From NCBI GenBank assembly GCA_029239975.1, contig JARBTX010000024.1, positions 1 through 46,685 on the forward strand: a DNA stretch of 46,685 nt, given 5' to 3'. The notes under the pieces are model-generated. The model had not been told where the DNA came from. It searched no databases and saw nothing but the letters and a program-made list of their open reading frames with translations. The stretch comes from Anaerocolumna sp. GTDB lineage: Bacteria; Bacillota; Clostridia; Lachnospirales; Lachnospiraceae. The number at the start of each line of letters is the position of its first letter. Position 1 is the stretch's first letter. Below are positions 8,555-16,569 of the stretch, one piece after another. Both the position numbers and the translations under genes were made by a program.

Positions 8555-10390
8555 TTAGATTTCTGTTATAGCTTTTTCAAGTAATGGTTTCATAACATCA
8601 ACTGCTTCTACGATAGCTTTATAAATCTCACTTGGTTTTAGATATGTTTTTATTTGATCATTTTTTATATCATCTGTAAATTGGTTGATAGTATCTAGTT
8701 CTTTTGTAGTTACATGAGCAATATAATCATTGATTAACTGATAAATATTCATTTTCGCTATTTCTTTATTAATCTTTGATATTTTTCTTATCAAGTCCTG
8801 ATTCACATAGGAGTAGACGGTCTCCTTTTTCGCTGCTAACGCTAATTTATTGCATGCAACTAATGCTTCTTTTGCTTTATTTTCTATTAAAATCAAATCC
8901 TTTTTACTTTGCTCTAAATATTCAACTATAGAATGTAATTCATTACTTTGTATAGTAGGTTCTATTGTGTTGGTGATGGTTTTTATGTCAATCTCTCTAT
9001 CACAATATTTTTGTATCATTTCTTCTAGTGTCATTACTCTTGCACCTTTTATCTTGGCTCCACCTTCAGTAGCATTGATGACATCAATATCTGGATATGC
9101 TTCAATTGCATCTTGAAACCACAATAAATACGTATACCAATCATATCTGGCTTTTACCATATTTCCATATATATCTTCAACCATAGTCATTGCGCCTTTT
9201 TCAGCATCATGAGCATTGCTAATGGTACCACCAGCATGAGTAATATTTCCACTATAACAAAGATCTTGTCCCATCAACACTATCCTGTTAAATCCTAAAC
9301 TTACACAAATCGAAAAGGCTGCAGTGGAAACACATCCTCCAACATTATTATATATCTGAGTTTTACCTAATGAATTGTATATCGCACTTATATATCCATC
9401 ATTAGAAAATAATATTTTTTTTCCTTTATGCAAATTTAAAACTTCGGGATTGCTTGTAGATTTACATAACAAAGGAATTTTTTTAAAATTCTCACTTTGA
9501 AAATGATCCATTGATTTTGTTGCATCAAGAGTAACAACAAAATCTGGAATTATATCATGTTTTAATAAGTATTTTAGAGCTGTATCGGTTGAAAATATTA
9601 CAGATTTACCTTTTGCTTTACTTATTTGATCAATATTTTTATCTAATGATGGCCCTGCCGAAACAACAATTGCAGGTACATCATTAGGGATAATATCTAC
9701 ATAATCACTTAATATATTGGAATCTTTAAGATGTTTTAAATTCCTTATTTCATTTTTTACCATGATTGATCCCCAATAGGACTCTGTATTTTTATTTACA
9801 ATAGTTCGAATTTCTGTATTCTTTAATGTTTCCATAAAATTATTATATCTGTCTGTAAATAACTTGTCATAATGTGGATGCATACATTTAATTTGTGATG
9901 ACAAATTTGTCCAAGTAATACATTGATTCAACAAGGTTGTAAATTCAACTTGATTGATGTTCTCAACACTTATAGATACTCTGCCTTCAGATAAGATATC
10001 CGTAATATCATAATTTTGTAATGTATGCATAAATATATCAATACTAGGCTCAAGAATGAATAACATATCCCTATCCCCTAAGCATTTCATTATTTCTCTC
10101 GCAAAAATACCATTTCCAAAACCAAACATACACACAACAATATTTAGATTATTATAATAAAATTGACTAGCCCATTTCTCAGCTTCAACCCTAGGATTAT
10201 ATAAACTGTTTAGTCTATAACTTTTATTATCTTTTACTACAATACTCGTCAGGTTATTATCTTTTGTTATAGCGGTATTTATATATATATTCTCATCTAC
10301 AAGATTATCCAAATTACACTCTTGTAATTTAGAAAACAAGAACTCTCTTGCTTGCATTATTATATTTAAATTTTTATCAAGAAAATCCAT
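8555..10390 (-). CDS. Maf/DUF115 family motility-associated glycosyltransferase
   Basis: The 611-aa protein belongs to the DUF115 (MptE-like) family, whose flagellar members (Maf) attach nonulosonic acids to flagellin in the cytoplasm before export. The diagnostic motif VSAGPSLDKNI lies about 240 residues in, followed by FSTDTALKYLL and PDFVVTLDA. Later come GQDLCYSG and the INATEGGAKIKG segment typical of the family. The start at 10390 is fixed by GGAGG 5 nt upstream; an earlier in-frame ATG at 10417 has no ribosome site and lies in the promoter palindrome. Location between hag and neuA supports flagellin as acceptor. Confidence 0.88.
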   Translation of the reverse strand: MDFLDKNLNIIMQAREFLFSKLQECNLDNLVDENIYINTAITKDNNLTSIVVKDNKSYRLNSLYNPRVEAEKWASQFYYNNLNIVVCMFGFGNGIFAREIMKCLGDRDMLFILEPSIDIFMHTLQNYDITDILSEGRVSISVENINQVEFTTLLNQCITWTNLSSQIKCMHPHYDKLFTDRYNNFMETLKNTEIRTIVNKNTESYWGSIMVKNEIRNLKHLKDSNILSDYVDIIPNDVPAIVVSAGPSLDKNIDQISKAKGKSVIFSTDTALKYLLKHDIIPDFVVTLDATKSMDHFQSENFKKIPLLCKSTSNPEVLNLHKGKKILFSNDGYISAIYNSLGKTQIYNNVGGCVSTAAFSICVSLGFNRIVLMGQDLCYSGNITHAGGTISNAHDAEKGAMTMVEDIYGNMVKARYDWYTYLLWFQDAIEAYPDIDVINATEGGAKIKGARVMTLEEMIQKYCDREIDIKTITNTIEPTIQSNELHSIVEYLEQSKKDLILIENKAKEALVACNKLALAAKKETVYSYVNQDLIRKISKINKEIAKMNIYQLINDYIAHVTTKELDTINQFTDDIKNDQIKTYLKPSEIYKAIVEAVDVMKPLLEKAITEI

Positions 10391-10414
10391 TATATCCTCC
10401 AATAAATTATTTTT

Positions 10415-10466
10415 CATGTGATTACATTATAACAAAAATCAATTTCTGTTTAAATGTAATTACATG
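10415..10466 (-). promoter_or_regulatory. promoter of the Maf-like gene overlapped by an inverted repeat
   Basis: On the minus strand TTTAAA (10449-10454) and TATAAT (10426-10431) are 17 bp apart. A 14-bp inverted repeat with one mismatch (arms 10415-10428 and 10453-10466, CATGT-ATTACATT type) overlaps both hexamers. Transcription would begin near 10419, so most of the palindrome is not transcribed and it looks like a DNA operator rather than an RNA hairpin. Confidence 0.55.
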
Positions 10467-10494
10467 ATGTATATATATCATATTATTATTGAAC

Positions 10495-10809
10495 TTATTG
10501 AACTGCATTATTAAATTTGATTAATTGTTCTTTTATTTCGTATTTAAGTATATCAGCAAGTAAAATAGAATCTCCAATTTCCATAGCTTGCAATCCTTCC
10601 GTTAAACTAAGAAATAAGTTATTCGCATTAAATTCTAAATTAATTTCATTATTACAGTATCTAAAAATTTCATCTATTATATTGGATAAGTTAACTAATG
10701 TTACATTAAAGCGTTCAAATGCCAACTTATTTTTTTGCATATAAAATAAGTCTGTAATATCATCAATCTCACTAATCAAATTTTTTATATTAATAATAAG
10801 ATTTTTCAT
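10495..10809 (-). CDS. small helical protein of unknown function, flagellin-linked
   Basis: I do not recognise this 104-aa protein. It is predicted to be almost entirely alpha-helical, acidic, and without signal peptide or membrane segment. It ends with a helix containing GDSILLADILKYEIKEQL. GGAG lies 8 nt before the ATG, so it is a well-translated gene. It sits between the hag terminator and the Maf-like glycosyltransferase gene on the same strand, with no clear promoter of its own, so read-through from hag is possible. Position and size are compatible with a chaperone or accessory subunit of flagellin modification, but no motif proves it. Confidence 0.7.
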   Translation of the reverse strand: MKNLIINIKNLISEIDDITDLFYMQKNKLAFERFNVTLVNLSNIIDEIFRYCNNEINLEFNANNLFLSLTEGLQAMEIGDSILLADILKYEIKEQLIKFNNAVQ

Positions 10810-10876
10810 AAATTTTCTCCTAAATATATTAATTTTAATACATATAATTTACATTATTAAGAATAATATTATTATA

Positions 10877-10915
10877 TAGAAAAAATAAAGCTGACCACAA
10901 GATCAGCTTTATTTT
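10877..10915 (-). terminator. hag terminator
   Basis: A perfect 13-bp stem (10882-10894 with 10903-10915; core AAAGCTGA/TCAGCTTT) has an 8-nt loop and ends in a U-run on the minus strand. It lies 17 nt past the hag stop. Confidence 0.9.
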
Positions 10916-10932
10916 CTAATTTACTTAGATAA

Positions 10933-11751
10933 TTATTGTAATAATGATAATACACCTTGAGTTGATTGATTAGCTTGAGCCAACATAGATTGAGCTGCTT
11001 GTTGAAGAATATTACTCTTGGAGTATTTAACCATTTCTTTCGCCATATCAACGTCACGTACACGAGATTCAGCTGCTTGTAAGTTTTCAGAAGCATTATC
11101 AGCATTTGCAATTGTATGCTCAAGTCTGTTTTGAAGAGCACCAAGTTTAGATCTTTGAGTAGATACTTTCTCTATTGCTGTATCAATTGTATCAAGAGCT
11201 GCTGTAGCTAATGCATGAGTAGACACTTTAGCAGAAATTTGATCTACACCTAAAGCAGTTGCTGTCATTGTGCTGATTGTTACGGAAATTTTTTGTCCGT
11301 TATTAGCTCCGATTTGAAGGTTCTTAGAAGAGAAAGAACCAGTTAATAACTTCTGAGTATTGAACTCAGTTTGGTTACCAATACGAGTAATTTCACTTTG
11401 AAGAGCTGTAATTTCTTCTTGGATAGCTGAACGGTCAACAGAAACGTTAGTATCGTTAGCTGCTTGAACAGTAAGTTCTCTCATTCTTTGAAGAATGGAG
11501 TGAGTTTCGTTAAGAGCACCTTCTGCAGTTTGAATTAAAGAGATACCATCTTGAGCATTTGTAGAAGCTTGATCAAGACCTTTGATTTGAGCTCTCATCT
11601 TTTCAGAAATTGAAAGACCAGCAGCGTCATCGCCTGCACGGTTAATTCTGTAACCAGAAGATAATTTCTCAGTAGATTTTCCTAATTGTCCAGTAGTGAT
11701 ACCTAATTGTCTGTTAGTGTTGGCAGCTGCCATATTATGTTGAATTACCAT
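10933..11751 (-). CDS. hag: flagellin
   Basis: The 272-aa protein is the filament subunit, exported by the flagellar type III system. The N-terminal D0/D1 part ([16 protein letters not shown], then [16 protein letters not shown]) and the C-terminal part ([19 protein letters not shown], then [10 protein letters not shown]) are strongly conserved. Only about 50 variable residues join them, so the D2/D3 outer domains are missing, as in B. subtilis Hag. It ends in LLSLLQ-like sequence. AAGGAGG lies 7 nt before the ATG. It has its own sigma-28 promoter, a long structured leader with a CsrA hairpin, and its own terminator. Ser/Thr-rich stretches in the middle ([11 protein letters not shown]) are the likely glycan sites. 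Confidence 0.97.
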   Translation of the reverse strand: MVIQHNMAAANTNRQLGITTGQLGKSTEKLSSGYRINRAGDDAAGLSISEKMRAQIKGLDQASTNAQDGISLIQTAEGALNETHSILQRMRELTVQAANDTNVSVDRSAIQEEITALQSEITRIGNQTEFNTQKLLTGSFSSKNLQIGANNGQKISVTISTMTATALGVDQISAKVSTHALATAALDTIDTAIEKVSTQRSKLGALQNRLEHTIANADNASENLQAAESRVRDVDMAKEMVKYSKSNILQQAAQSMLAQANQSTQGVLSLLQ

Positions 11752-11877
11752 ATGTGTTTCCTCCTTGAAAGTGTAGTAGCATCCATGCTACTATTAATAT
11801 GTGAGTAACCAATATCGCTGTTCGCTTCCTTTGGCCGTACGCTCCTAAGAAGCTAGCAGCAATATTTGTTTTACTTG
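11752..11877 (-). promoter_or_regulatory. structured hag 5' leader
   Basis: Measured from the sigma-28 promoter, the leader is about 125 nt. Its 5' part (about 11877-11803) folds into a long imperfect hairpin: AATATTGCTG (11868-11859) pairs with CAGCGATATT (11820-11811) with one G-U pair, and internally GCTTC (11853-11849) pairs with GAAGC (11828-11824). It is followed by the CsrA hairpin and the ribosome site. No known riboswitch core was recognised. Confidence 0.6.
11774..11793 (-). promoter_or_regulatory. CsrA-binding hairpin in the hag leader
   Basis: A perfect 7-bp stem TAGTAGC/GCTACTA closes the 6-nt loop AUGGAU on the minus-strand RNA. GGA exposed in a hairpin loop is the preferred CsrA site. 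A second ANGGA (AAGGA) is the ribosome site itself, 20 nt downstream, a distance one CsrA dimer can bridge. csrA and fliW are encoded 4 kb upstream in the same block. Confidence 0.82.
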
Positions 11878-11883
11878 TAATAT

Positions 11884-11910
11884 ATATCGGAATATTTTTA
11901 TAATACTTTA
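11884..11910 (-). promoter_or_regulatory. sigma-28 (SigD) promoter of hag
   Basis: On the minus strand TAAAGTAT (11903-11910) is separated by exactly 11 bp from TCCGATAT (11884-11891). This matches the flagellar sigma consensus TAAAGTTT-N11-GCCGATAA closely. Confidence 0.9.
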
Positions 11911-11929
11911 TAGCTTTTTTTAAGTTTTT

Positions 11930-12409
11930 TTATTTTTTTTTGTCTAAAAAATATGATTCGCCTTGATTCTGATTTGACATGTTCTTATAATAATTGGACG
12001 CCGTCTGACTGCTTCGTTTAAAGTTCTTTATTTCTTTCTTTTTATTCGCAAAATAGAATTCAATAATACTTTTATTCTGCAGTTCCAACGCTTGTAACTT
12101 TGTACTTTTTTCTGTTACTTGTCTTATTAATTCCTGCAATTTGAGAATATCATCTTTATGTTTAAGTTTATTATTACTAATTTCATCCTTTACATGGTCA
12201 TAAATTACCTCAAATCCATCATCCAACTGATTTAATTGATCGATTAATATTTCTTTTTCGGACAAGGTTTGTTCAAACTGATCCATATCTGGTGTTTCTT
12301 CTGTTATACACTCCTTCTGAAATAATGTGGTTTGAATTAAATTATCCAAAAGACTATTCTTTTTTAAAAGTGTATCAATTAAGATATATACATAAGTATT
12401 ATTATCCAT
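11930..12409 (-). CDS. FliT/FlgN-like flagellar export chaperone
   Basis: This 159-aa, highly charged, all-helical protein lies directly after fliS in the late flagellar operon. It ends in SYFLDKKK, like FlgN/FliT-type chaperones. A FliT role (holding FliD) fits its place after fliD-fliS, but sequence similarity alone is weak. The start at 12409 has AGGAT 5 nt upstream and begins MDNNTYVYIL; the ATG at 12424 lacks a ribosome site. The stop is 20 nt from the hag -35 element. Confidence 0.65.
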   Translation of the reverse strand: MDNNTYVYILIDTLLKKNSLLDNLIQTTLFQKECITEETPDMDQFEQTLSEKEILIDQLNQLDDGFEVIYDHVKDEISNNKLKHKDDILKLQELIRQVTEKSTKLQALELQNKSIIEFYFANKKKEIKNFKRSSQTASNYYKNMSNQNQGESYFLDKKK

Positions 12410-12463
12410 GTCATATCCTTTCATTATTACATAGGAGTTTTCTTTTTAGTCTCACAGCAATTC

Positions 12464-12832
12464 TTATTTTGCTGCTTTCATGACCTCTTTCCATGTATCT
12501 CTCATTTCACGTAAATGTTCTAAAACTTCTTCTAATATAGCTTTATCCTTTTTTAAATTAGCCTCAAATAATCTATCATATATATAATCATAAACATTAT
12601 CGAATTCCTTCGCAACGGGATACCTGAAATCTAAAGTCGATCTTAAATGAGTAATAATTTTTTCAGCTTTGATAATATTTGTATTTGCTTTACTAACATC
12701 TTTTTCATCTATTCCTAAAATAGCAATGTTACAAAATTTTATTGCACCTTCATATAACATTAGTGTTAACTCTGCTGGACTAGCTGTTTGTACTTTATTG
12801 TTTTGATATGCTAATGCTGCATTAATTGGCAT
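12464..12832 (-). CDS. fliS: flagellar secretion chaperone FliS
   Basis: The 122-aa protein is a four-helix bundle that binds the C-terminus of flagellin in the cytoplasm before export. It shows the family pattern: a Tyr near the N-terminus (ALAYQNNKV), TASPAELTLMLYEGAIKF, a central helix ending RSTLDF, and LREMRDTWKEVMK at the end. Length is typical. GAGGAG lies 6 nt before the ATG. It follows fliD by 68 nt containing a strong hairpin. In Bacillus FliS also helps FliW/CsrA homeostasis by binding flagellin. Confidence 0.95.
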   Translation of the reverse strand: MPINAALAYQNNKVQTASPAELTLMLYEGAIKFCNIAILGIDEKDVSKANTNIIKAEKIITHLRSTLDFRYPVAKEFDNVYDYIYDRLFEANLKKDKAILEEVLEHLREMRDTWKEVMKAAK

Positions 12833-12856
12833 ATTGCTCCTCCTCTAATAATACAG

Positions 12857-12894
12857 TTAATAATAACCCATAATAATTTATGGGTTATTATTAA
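12857..12894 (-). other. 17-bp perfect hairpin between fliD and fliS
   Basis: Arms 12857-12873 and 12878-12894 are perfectly complementary (core AATAACCCATAA/TTATGGGTTATT) around a 4-nt loop. No U-run follows on the minus strand, so it is not an ordinary terminator. It may protect or process the fliD-fliS mRNA. Confidence 0.75.
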
Positions 12895-12900
12895 TTTCAA

Positions 12901-15132
12901 TTAAGCTGTACCCAATAATCCGGATAAAGCACTACTTTGTGATTGTAATTTCGCCATGGCAGATTCCATAGCTGAAAATTGTTTATAATATTTATTTTCC
13001 ATTTCTGTTAATTTGCTTTCTAACGTAGAAATCTTTGATTTTAAATCTTTTTGTTGGTTTACCATTAACTTATCATTATAGAAAGTAAGCGCACTTCTTA
13101 CATTCGGAATAGCTTTCATCTTATCGCCCATGGTATCATATAAGTTTTTGGATATACCGGATAAAATTGAAATCACTGTTTCTGGATCTTCTTCTAGTGC
13201 TTTCATTAGTTTATCTTGCTTTCCAGAATATACTGCATCATCTTGATTGCCATATATATGTAACAATCCTTTTTCCGTATAATCTGTTGATGTTTGTATG
13301 CCATAATTAGATAAGGAATACTTTTTACCATTTACTTCGACTGTAGAACTCATCGCAGTTTTCATAGAACTAAGTAAAGAACCTAATGAGGAATCTCTAC
13401 GTAGAAGGGAATCTTTTATTTTACTTTCCCATTTTTCAACTTGATCATCCGTCATTGCTTCCTTTTCTTCATCTGTCAATGGATCATAGCCACGTGAAGA
13501 ATCTGCATAATATAAAGTATTCATTTCTTTAAGAATATCGTTATAAGACTTTATAAAGTTTTTAACCATATCATAAGTTGCCTGTGTATTATTATTAACA
13601 CTTAAACTTAATTTTTCGCCAGGAGCTGTTACTCCTTTTGCAGTTATAGTTAATCCATTTACTGTTATTTGGTTCGAAGTACTTGTTAATGCAGCCCCAT
13701 CTAATGTAAATTCTGCATTAGATGCCGCAACAACGGTATAATCCGTTTCAGTGGAAGCTGTATGTGCAACACCATTTATTTCTGCTAAACCTATTTTAGA
13801 TAAATTTGTACTTGTTGCAGTATTGGTTACACCATTATTCGCTAAATAGGTATCCAATTGTGTATTTAACGCTGTAAATGCATTTGTTTTAAATGTTCCA
13901 ACATTAGCATTATATATACTGGTAACTTGATTTTGATATTCTGCTGCTTTTGTAACAACTTTTCCATCAACTGTTTTTTCTGTTCCATCTGGATTCAGAT
14001 ACGGTTCTGTAGATTTATATTCCTTAGAAACTAAGTTGTTAACATAATTTGTTTTATCAGCAGCTGTTAAATTTGATAGCGTATCTTGAGCTTTCGCATC
14101 TATAAAATCTTCTTTTGTAGAACCATCTGGCACTACAAGAGTACCCTTTTCCACTTGCTCTGAATATGTCTTCTTTAAATCTTCTAAGATCATATTATCT
14201 TCGCTACCATACTTATCTATCAATGAAGGTTTTACCTTCGTAACTACTACTTGTTCTACAGCTGCTGCTTTCGCACTTGTCTCTGCTTTCTTTATAGCAC
14301 TATCTCTTAAAACTCTTAACGATGAGATAATTGTTTTTTCTGTATCATTGGAACCCACAACCAAAGAACTTGAAGTCTCATTCATTACACTATCAAATAA
14401 TGTATCATCTATAGTTTTGCCTTCTAGATTCTTTATTGCAGTATTAACTGTCGCTTGTCCAGAAGTGCTTAAACCAGAATAATTTACCAAACTTTGTATA
14501 CTTTTTAATGCATCTGCACCAGTATTGGACATCTCTCCTGTGGTTATAGTAAATTTATTCGTTTCACCACTTGTTTTTGAGCTAACAAATAAACGTTGTT
14601 GAGTTGTATCATAATTAGCATTTAGACCAACATCTTTACATGCAGTTACAAAATCATTAATGGTTGTTTTATCTGTAACAATTAAATTTTTTGTTTTATC
14701 ACCATTGGCAATTTTTATTACTGTGCTATTTCCAGTTGAACTTGTCATACCTAGACTTTGTAACGTTGTACTAGATGTTACTGTAGAAGCTAACTTACCC
14801 CCAGTTACATATTGAGAACTTGCAAGCTTTGTAACTGAAATTGAGTGTTCACCTGCAGAAGCACTTGTAGAACCTGTTGCTTCTACTAAATTGGAATTGG
14901 ATGATGTAACTTTCTTAGTACCATAATTTCCTTGTAATCTCATTTTGGATAAATCTTCAGTATACAATTTGTATAATTTGGTATTTAACTCTTTCCATTT
15001 TTCTTGTGTCCAAGTTAATTTTGTTTGTTTATCCTCTACCCTTTTATTTTTTAACTTTTGGGCATCCATTAATTCTTTTATAATAGACTCAGTATCCATA
15101 CCGGATATCATACCAGTTAATCTTACTGCCAT
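12901..15132 (-). CDS. fliD: flagellar filament cap protein FliD
   Basis: The 743-aa cap protein folds flagellin at the filament tip. The N-terminus (LTGMISGMDTESIIKELM) and the coiled-coil C-terminus (LTEMENKYYKQFSAMESAMAKLQSQSSAL) are the family hallmarks. TWTQEKWKELNTKLYKLY near residue 45 is typical of clostridial FliD. It is longer than enteric FliD (about 470) because of a Thr/Ser/Lys-rich central insertion, roughly residues 250-450. GGAGGG lies 8 nt before the ATG. It follows flaG and precedes fliS, the standard order. Confidence 0.95.
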   Translation of the reverse strand: MAVRLTGMISGMDTESIIKELMDAQKLKNKRVEDKQTKLTWTQEKWKELNTKLYKLYTEDLSKMRLQGNYGTKKVTSSNSNLVEATGSTSASAGEHSISVTKLASSQYVTGGKLASTVTSSTTLQSLGMTSSTGNSTVIKIANGDKTKNLIVTDKTTINDFVTACKDVGLNANYDTTQQRLFVSSKTSGETNKFTITTGEMSNTGADALKSIQSLVNYSGLSTSGQATVNTAIKNLEGKTIDDTLFDSVMNETSSSLVVGSNDTEKTIISSLRVLRDSAIKKAETSAKAAAVEQVVVTKVKPSLIDKYGSEDNMILEDLKKTYSEQVEKGTLVVPDGSTKEDFIDAKAQDTLSNLTAADKTNYVNNLVSKEYKSTEPYLNPDGTEKTVDGKVVTKAAEYQNQVTSIYNANVGTFKTNAFTALNTQLDTYLANNGVTNTATSTNLSKIGLAEINGVAHTASTETDYTVVAASNAEFTLDGAALTSTSNQITVNGLTITAKGVTAPGEKLSLSVNNNTQATYDMVKNFIKSYNDILKEMNTLYYADSSRGYDPLTDEEKEAMTDDQVEKWESKIKDSLLRRDSSLGSLLSSMKTAMSSTVEVNGKKYSLSNYGIQTSTDYTEKGLLHIYGNQDDAVYSGKQDKLMKALEEDPETVISILSGISKNLYDTMGDKMKAIPNVRSALTFYNDKLMVNQQKDLKSKISTLESKLTEMENKYYKQFSAMESAMAKLQSQSSALSGLLGTA

Positions 15133-15214
15133 ACTTATCCCTCCATCTTTTGTTTGAAGTAGTTAAAGTTATGGTTATATGAGATATAAAAAATTTTACA
15201 GAAACAAAAATCTT

Positions 15215-15628
15215 TTATCTACGTTCATCAACCATTATACCTGCAATCTCCCAGATCTTTTCTAAGGTCTCCAAAGTTTCTTCTGGTGGGATTTCACGAA
15301 TTACTTCTTGTGTCTCTTTGTCTAACACTTTAATTGCTACTCGGTTAACTTCTTCATGATATTTAAATTCACATCTAGTTCTTGTGATTTTCAATTTATT
15401 ATTGGCATCTGTTATTGCATTTTTAAGTCGTCTAGCATTTTTATCGTCATTTTGTTTGCCATTCTCTGTAGACCCATCCTGATTACTATTTAACACCTTA
15501 CTTGGTGCTACTGTTTCTGTTGGACCAATTGGAGCTACGTTATTTTGATTAGCTTGTACTGTACTTTTTACAACTTTTGTGTTGTCTTGATAATTTGTTA
15601 GGGAACTTGAAACTGATTCTAGTGCCAT
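15215..15628 (-). CDS. flaG: FlaG family flagellar protein
   Basis: The 137-aa protein has a disordered Asn/Gln/Thr-rich N-terminal half and the conserved FlaG C-terminal domain (RCEFKYHEEVNRVAIKVLD, then REIPPEETLETLEKI). FlaG proteins influence filament length in other bacteria. The start at 15628 is fixed by GGAGGTG 6 nt upstream; the longer reading from 15664 lacks a ribosome site. It is the first gene after the second sigma-28 promoter. Its leader holds AAAGGA, and ACGGA at the ribosome site, both matching the ANGGA CsrA core. Confidence 0.88.
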   Translation of the reverse strand: MALESVSSSLTNYQDNTKVVKSTVQANQNNVAPIGPTETVAPSKVLNSNQDGSTENGKQNDDKNARRLKNAITDANNKLKITRTRCEFKYHEEVNRVAIKVLDKETQEVIREIPPEETLETLEKIWEIAGIMVDERR

Positions 15629-15679
15629 AATATACACCTCCGTGTGTTTTTCGCTTGCTCGCATCCTTTAATATGAATT

Positions 15680-15706
15680 ATATCGGCATTTTCCATATAA
15701 TGTTTA
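15680..15706 (-). promoter_or_regulatory. sigma-28 promoter of flaG-fliD-fliS
   Basis: On the minus strand TAAACATT (15699-15706), an 11-bp spacer and GCCGATAT (15680-15687) form a near-consensus flagellar promoter about 50 bp before the flaG start. Confidence 0.87.
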
Positions 15707-15867
15707 TAGTAAAATATAAATTTTCGTAGCCTTACTCAAGATACTACTTTTATATCAATACTGTAAAATTACTTTATTAATAAAATAAATATTTAAATTG
15801 TTTTAATTAGATTTTTCTTTTGTTATCCATGCCGACAGACACTTAAACTCCACGAAAGGTGTTTATT

Positions 15868-16089
15868 TTACTGAAACAATTTTTTGAGTGCGTCAATTGA
15901 ATTCGTACTATCTGCAGCTTCTTTATTTGCCTCTTGTATCTGAACATAGATTTCTTTTCTATAAATAGGAACTGATTTTGGTGCATTAATTCCTATTTTA
16001 ACTTGATCACCTTTTATTTCTAGAATTGTGATCTCAACATCGTTACCAATGATGATAGATTCATTTAATTTTCTGGAAAGAGCTAACAT
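15868..16089 (-). CDS. csrA: carbon storage regulator CsrA
   Basis: The 73-aa RNA-binding homodimer represses translation by covering ribosome sites. [15 protein letters not shown] with L4 and R6, IKIGI-like strands and VPIYRKEIY with R44 are the canonical RNA-contact regions. The C-terminal extension is as long as in Bacillus CsrA, the part that FliW contacts. The ATG directly follows the fliW stop and GGGAG inside the end of fliW is its ribosome site, so the two are translationally coupled. The ribosome site contains AGGGA, a possible autoregulatory site. Its main predicted target is the hag leader. Confidence 0.96.
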   Translation of the reverse strand: MLALSRKLNESIIIGNDVEITILEIKGDQVKIGINAPKSVPIYRKEIYVQIQEANKEAADSTNSIDALKKLFQ

Positions 16090-16548
16090 TTATTTCTCTC
16101 CCTTCATTTTTTGAATTATATCATATACGGGATATTTAACGTCATATTCCTGATTTTCAACAATAAGTTGGCATCCTTTACGAGTATCTGAATTAATAAC
16201 AATTGGTGCTTTTAAATTAACTGTCATTTTTGTTATATCTGCAGGAACTGTTAATGTTACAAACAACACTAAGTTTTCTTCTGTGATTTCTCCAAGGGGT
16301 TTTAAAACTTCATCTTCAACAGTAGGATTATAATCTGTTTTTACTAACAACGGATTAATAATTGGAATTGCTAAGTCTGGTATATCAAGACTTTGAAACC
16401 AGGATATATTGGGTTTGTCCCCTTCTTCGATGTCATAAAGAATTGTATATTTTTTATATTCTTCAAACCCCATGATACCATTATCAAATGTTATGATTTT
16501 ACTATCGTCTAAATCTATTTCTCCAAAGCATTTTGTATTTACTAACAT
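16090..16548 (-). CDS. fliW: flagellar assembly factor FliW
   Basis: The 152-aa protein binds either flagellin or CsrA. When flagellin is exported FliW is freed and removes CsrA from hag mRNA. Family features are the FGEIDLDDSKIITFDNGIMGFEEYKKYTI start and the PLLVKTDYNP and LAPIVIN-type strands (here NLKAPIVINSDTRKG, QLIVENQEYDVKYP). Length is normal. It lies between flgL (21 nt) and csrA (adjacent), the conserved fliW-csrA order. Confidence 0.96.
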   Translation of the reverse strand: MLVNTKCFGEIDLDDSKIITFDNGIMGFEEYKKYTILYDIEEGDKPNISWFQSLDIPDLAIPIINPLLVKTDYNPTVEDEVLKPLGEITEENLVLFVTLTVPADITKMTVNLKAPIVINSDTRKGCQLIVENQEYDVKYPVYDIIQKMKGEK

Positions 16549-16569
16549 ATTTTGCTCCCATCTGTAATT

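Noticed and set aside
10872-11144. 90-aa minus-strand reading frame overlapping hag
   Set aside because: It is an alternative frame of the flagellin gene and runs through its terminator.
11803-11877. Cyclic-di-GMP riboswitch in the hag leader
   Set aside because: The conserved GEMM core and tetraloop-receptor features are absent; only a long hairpin is visible.
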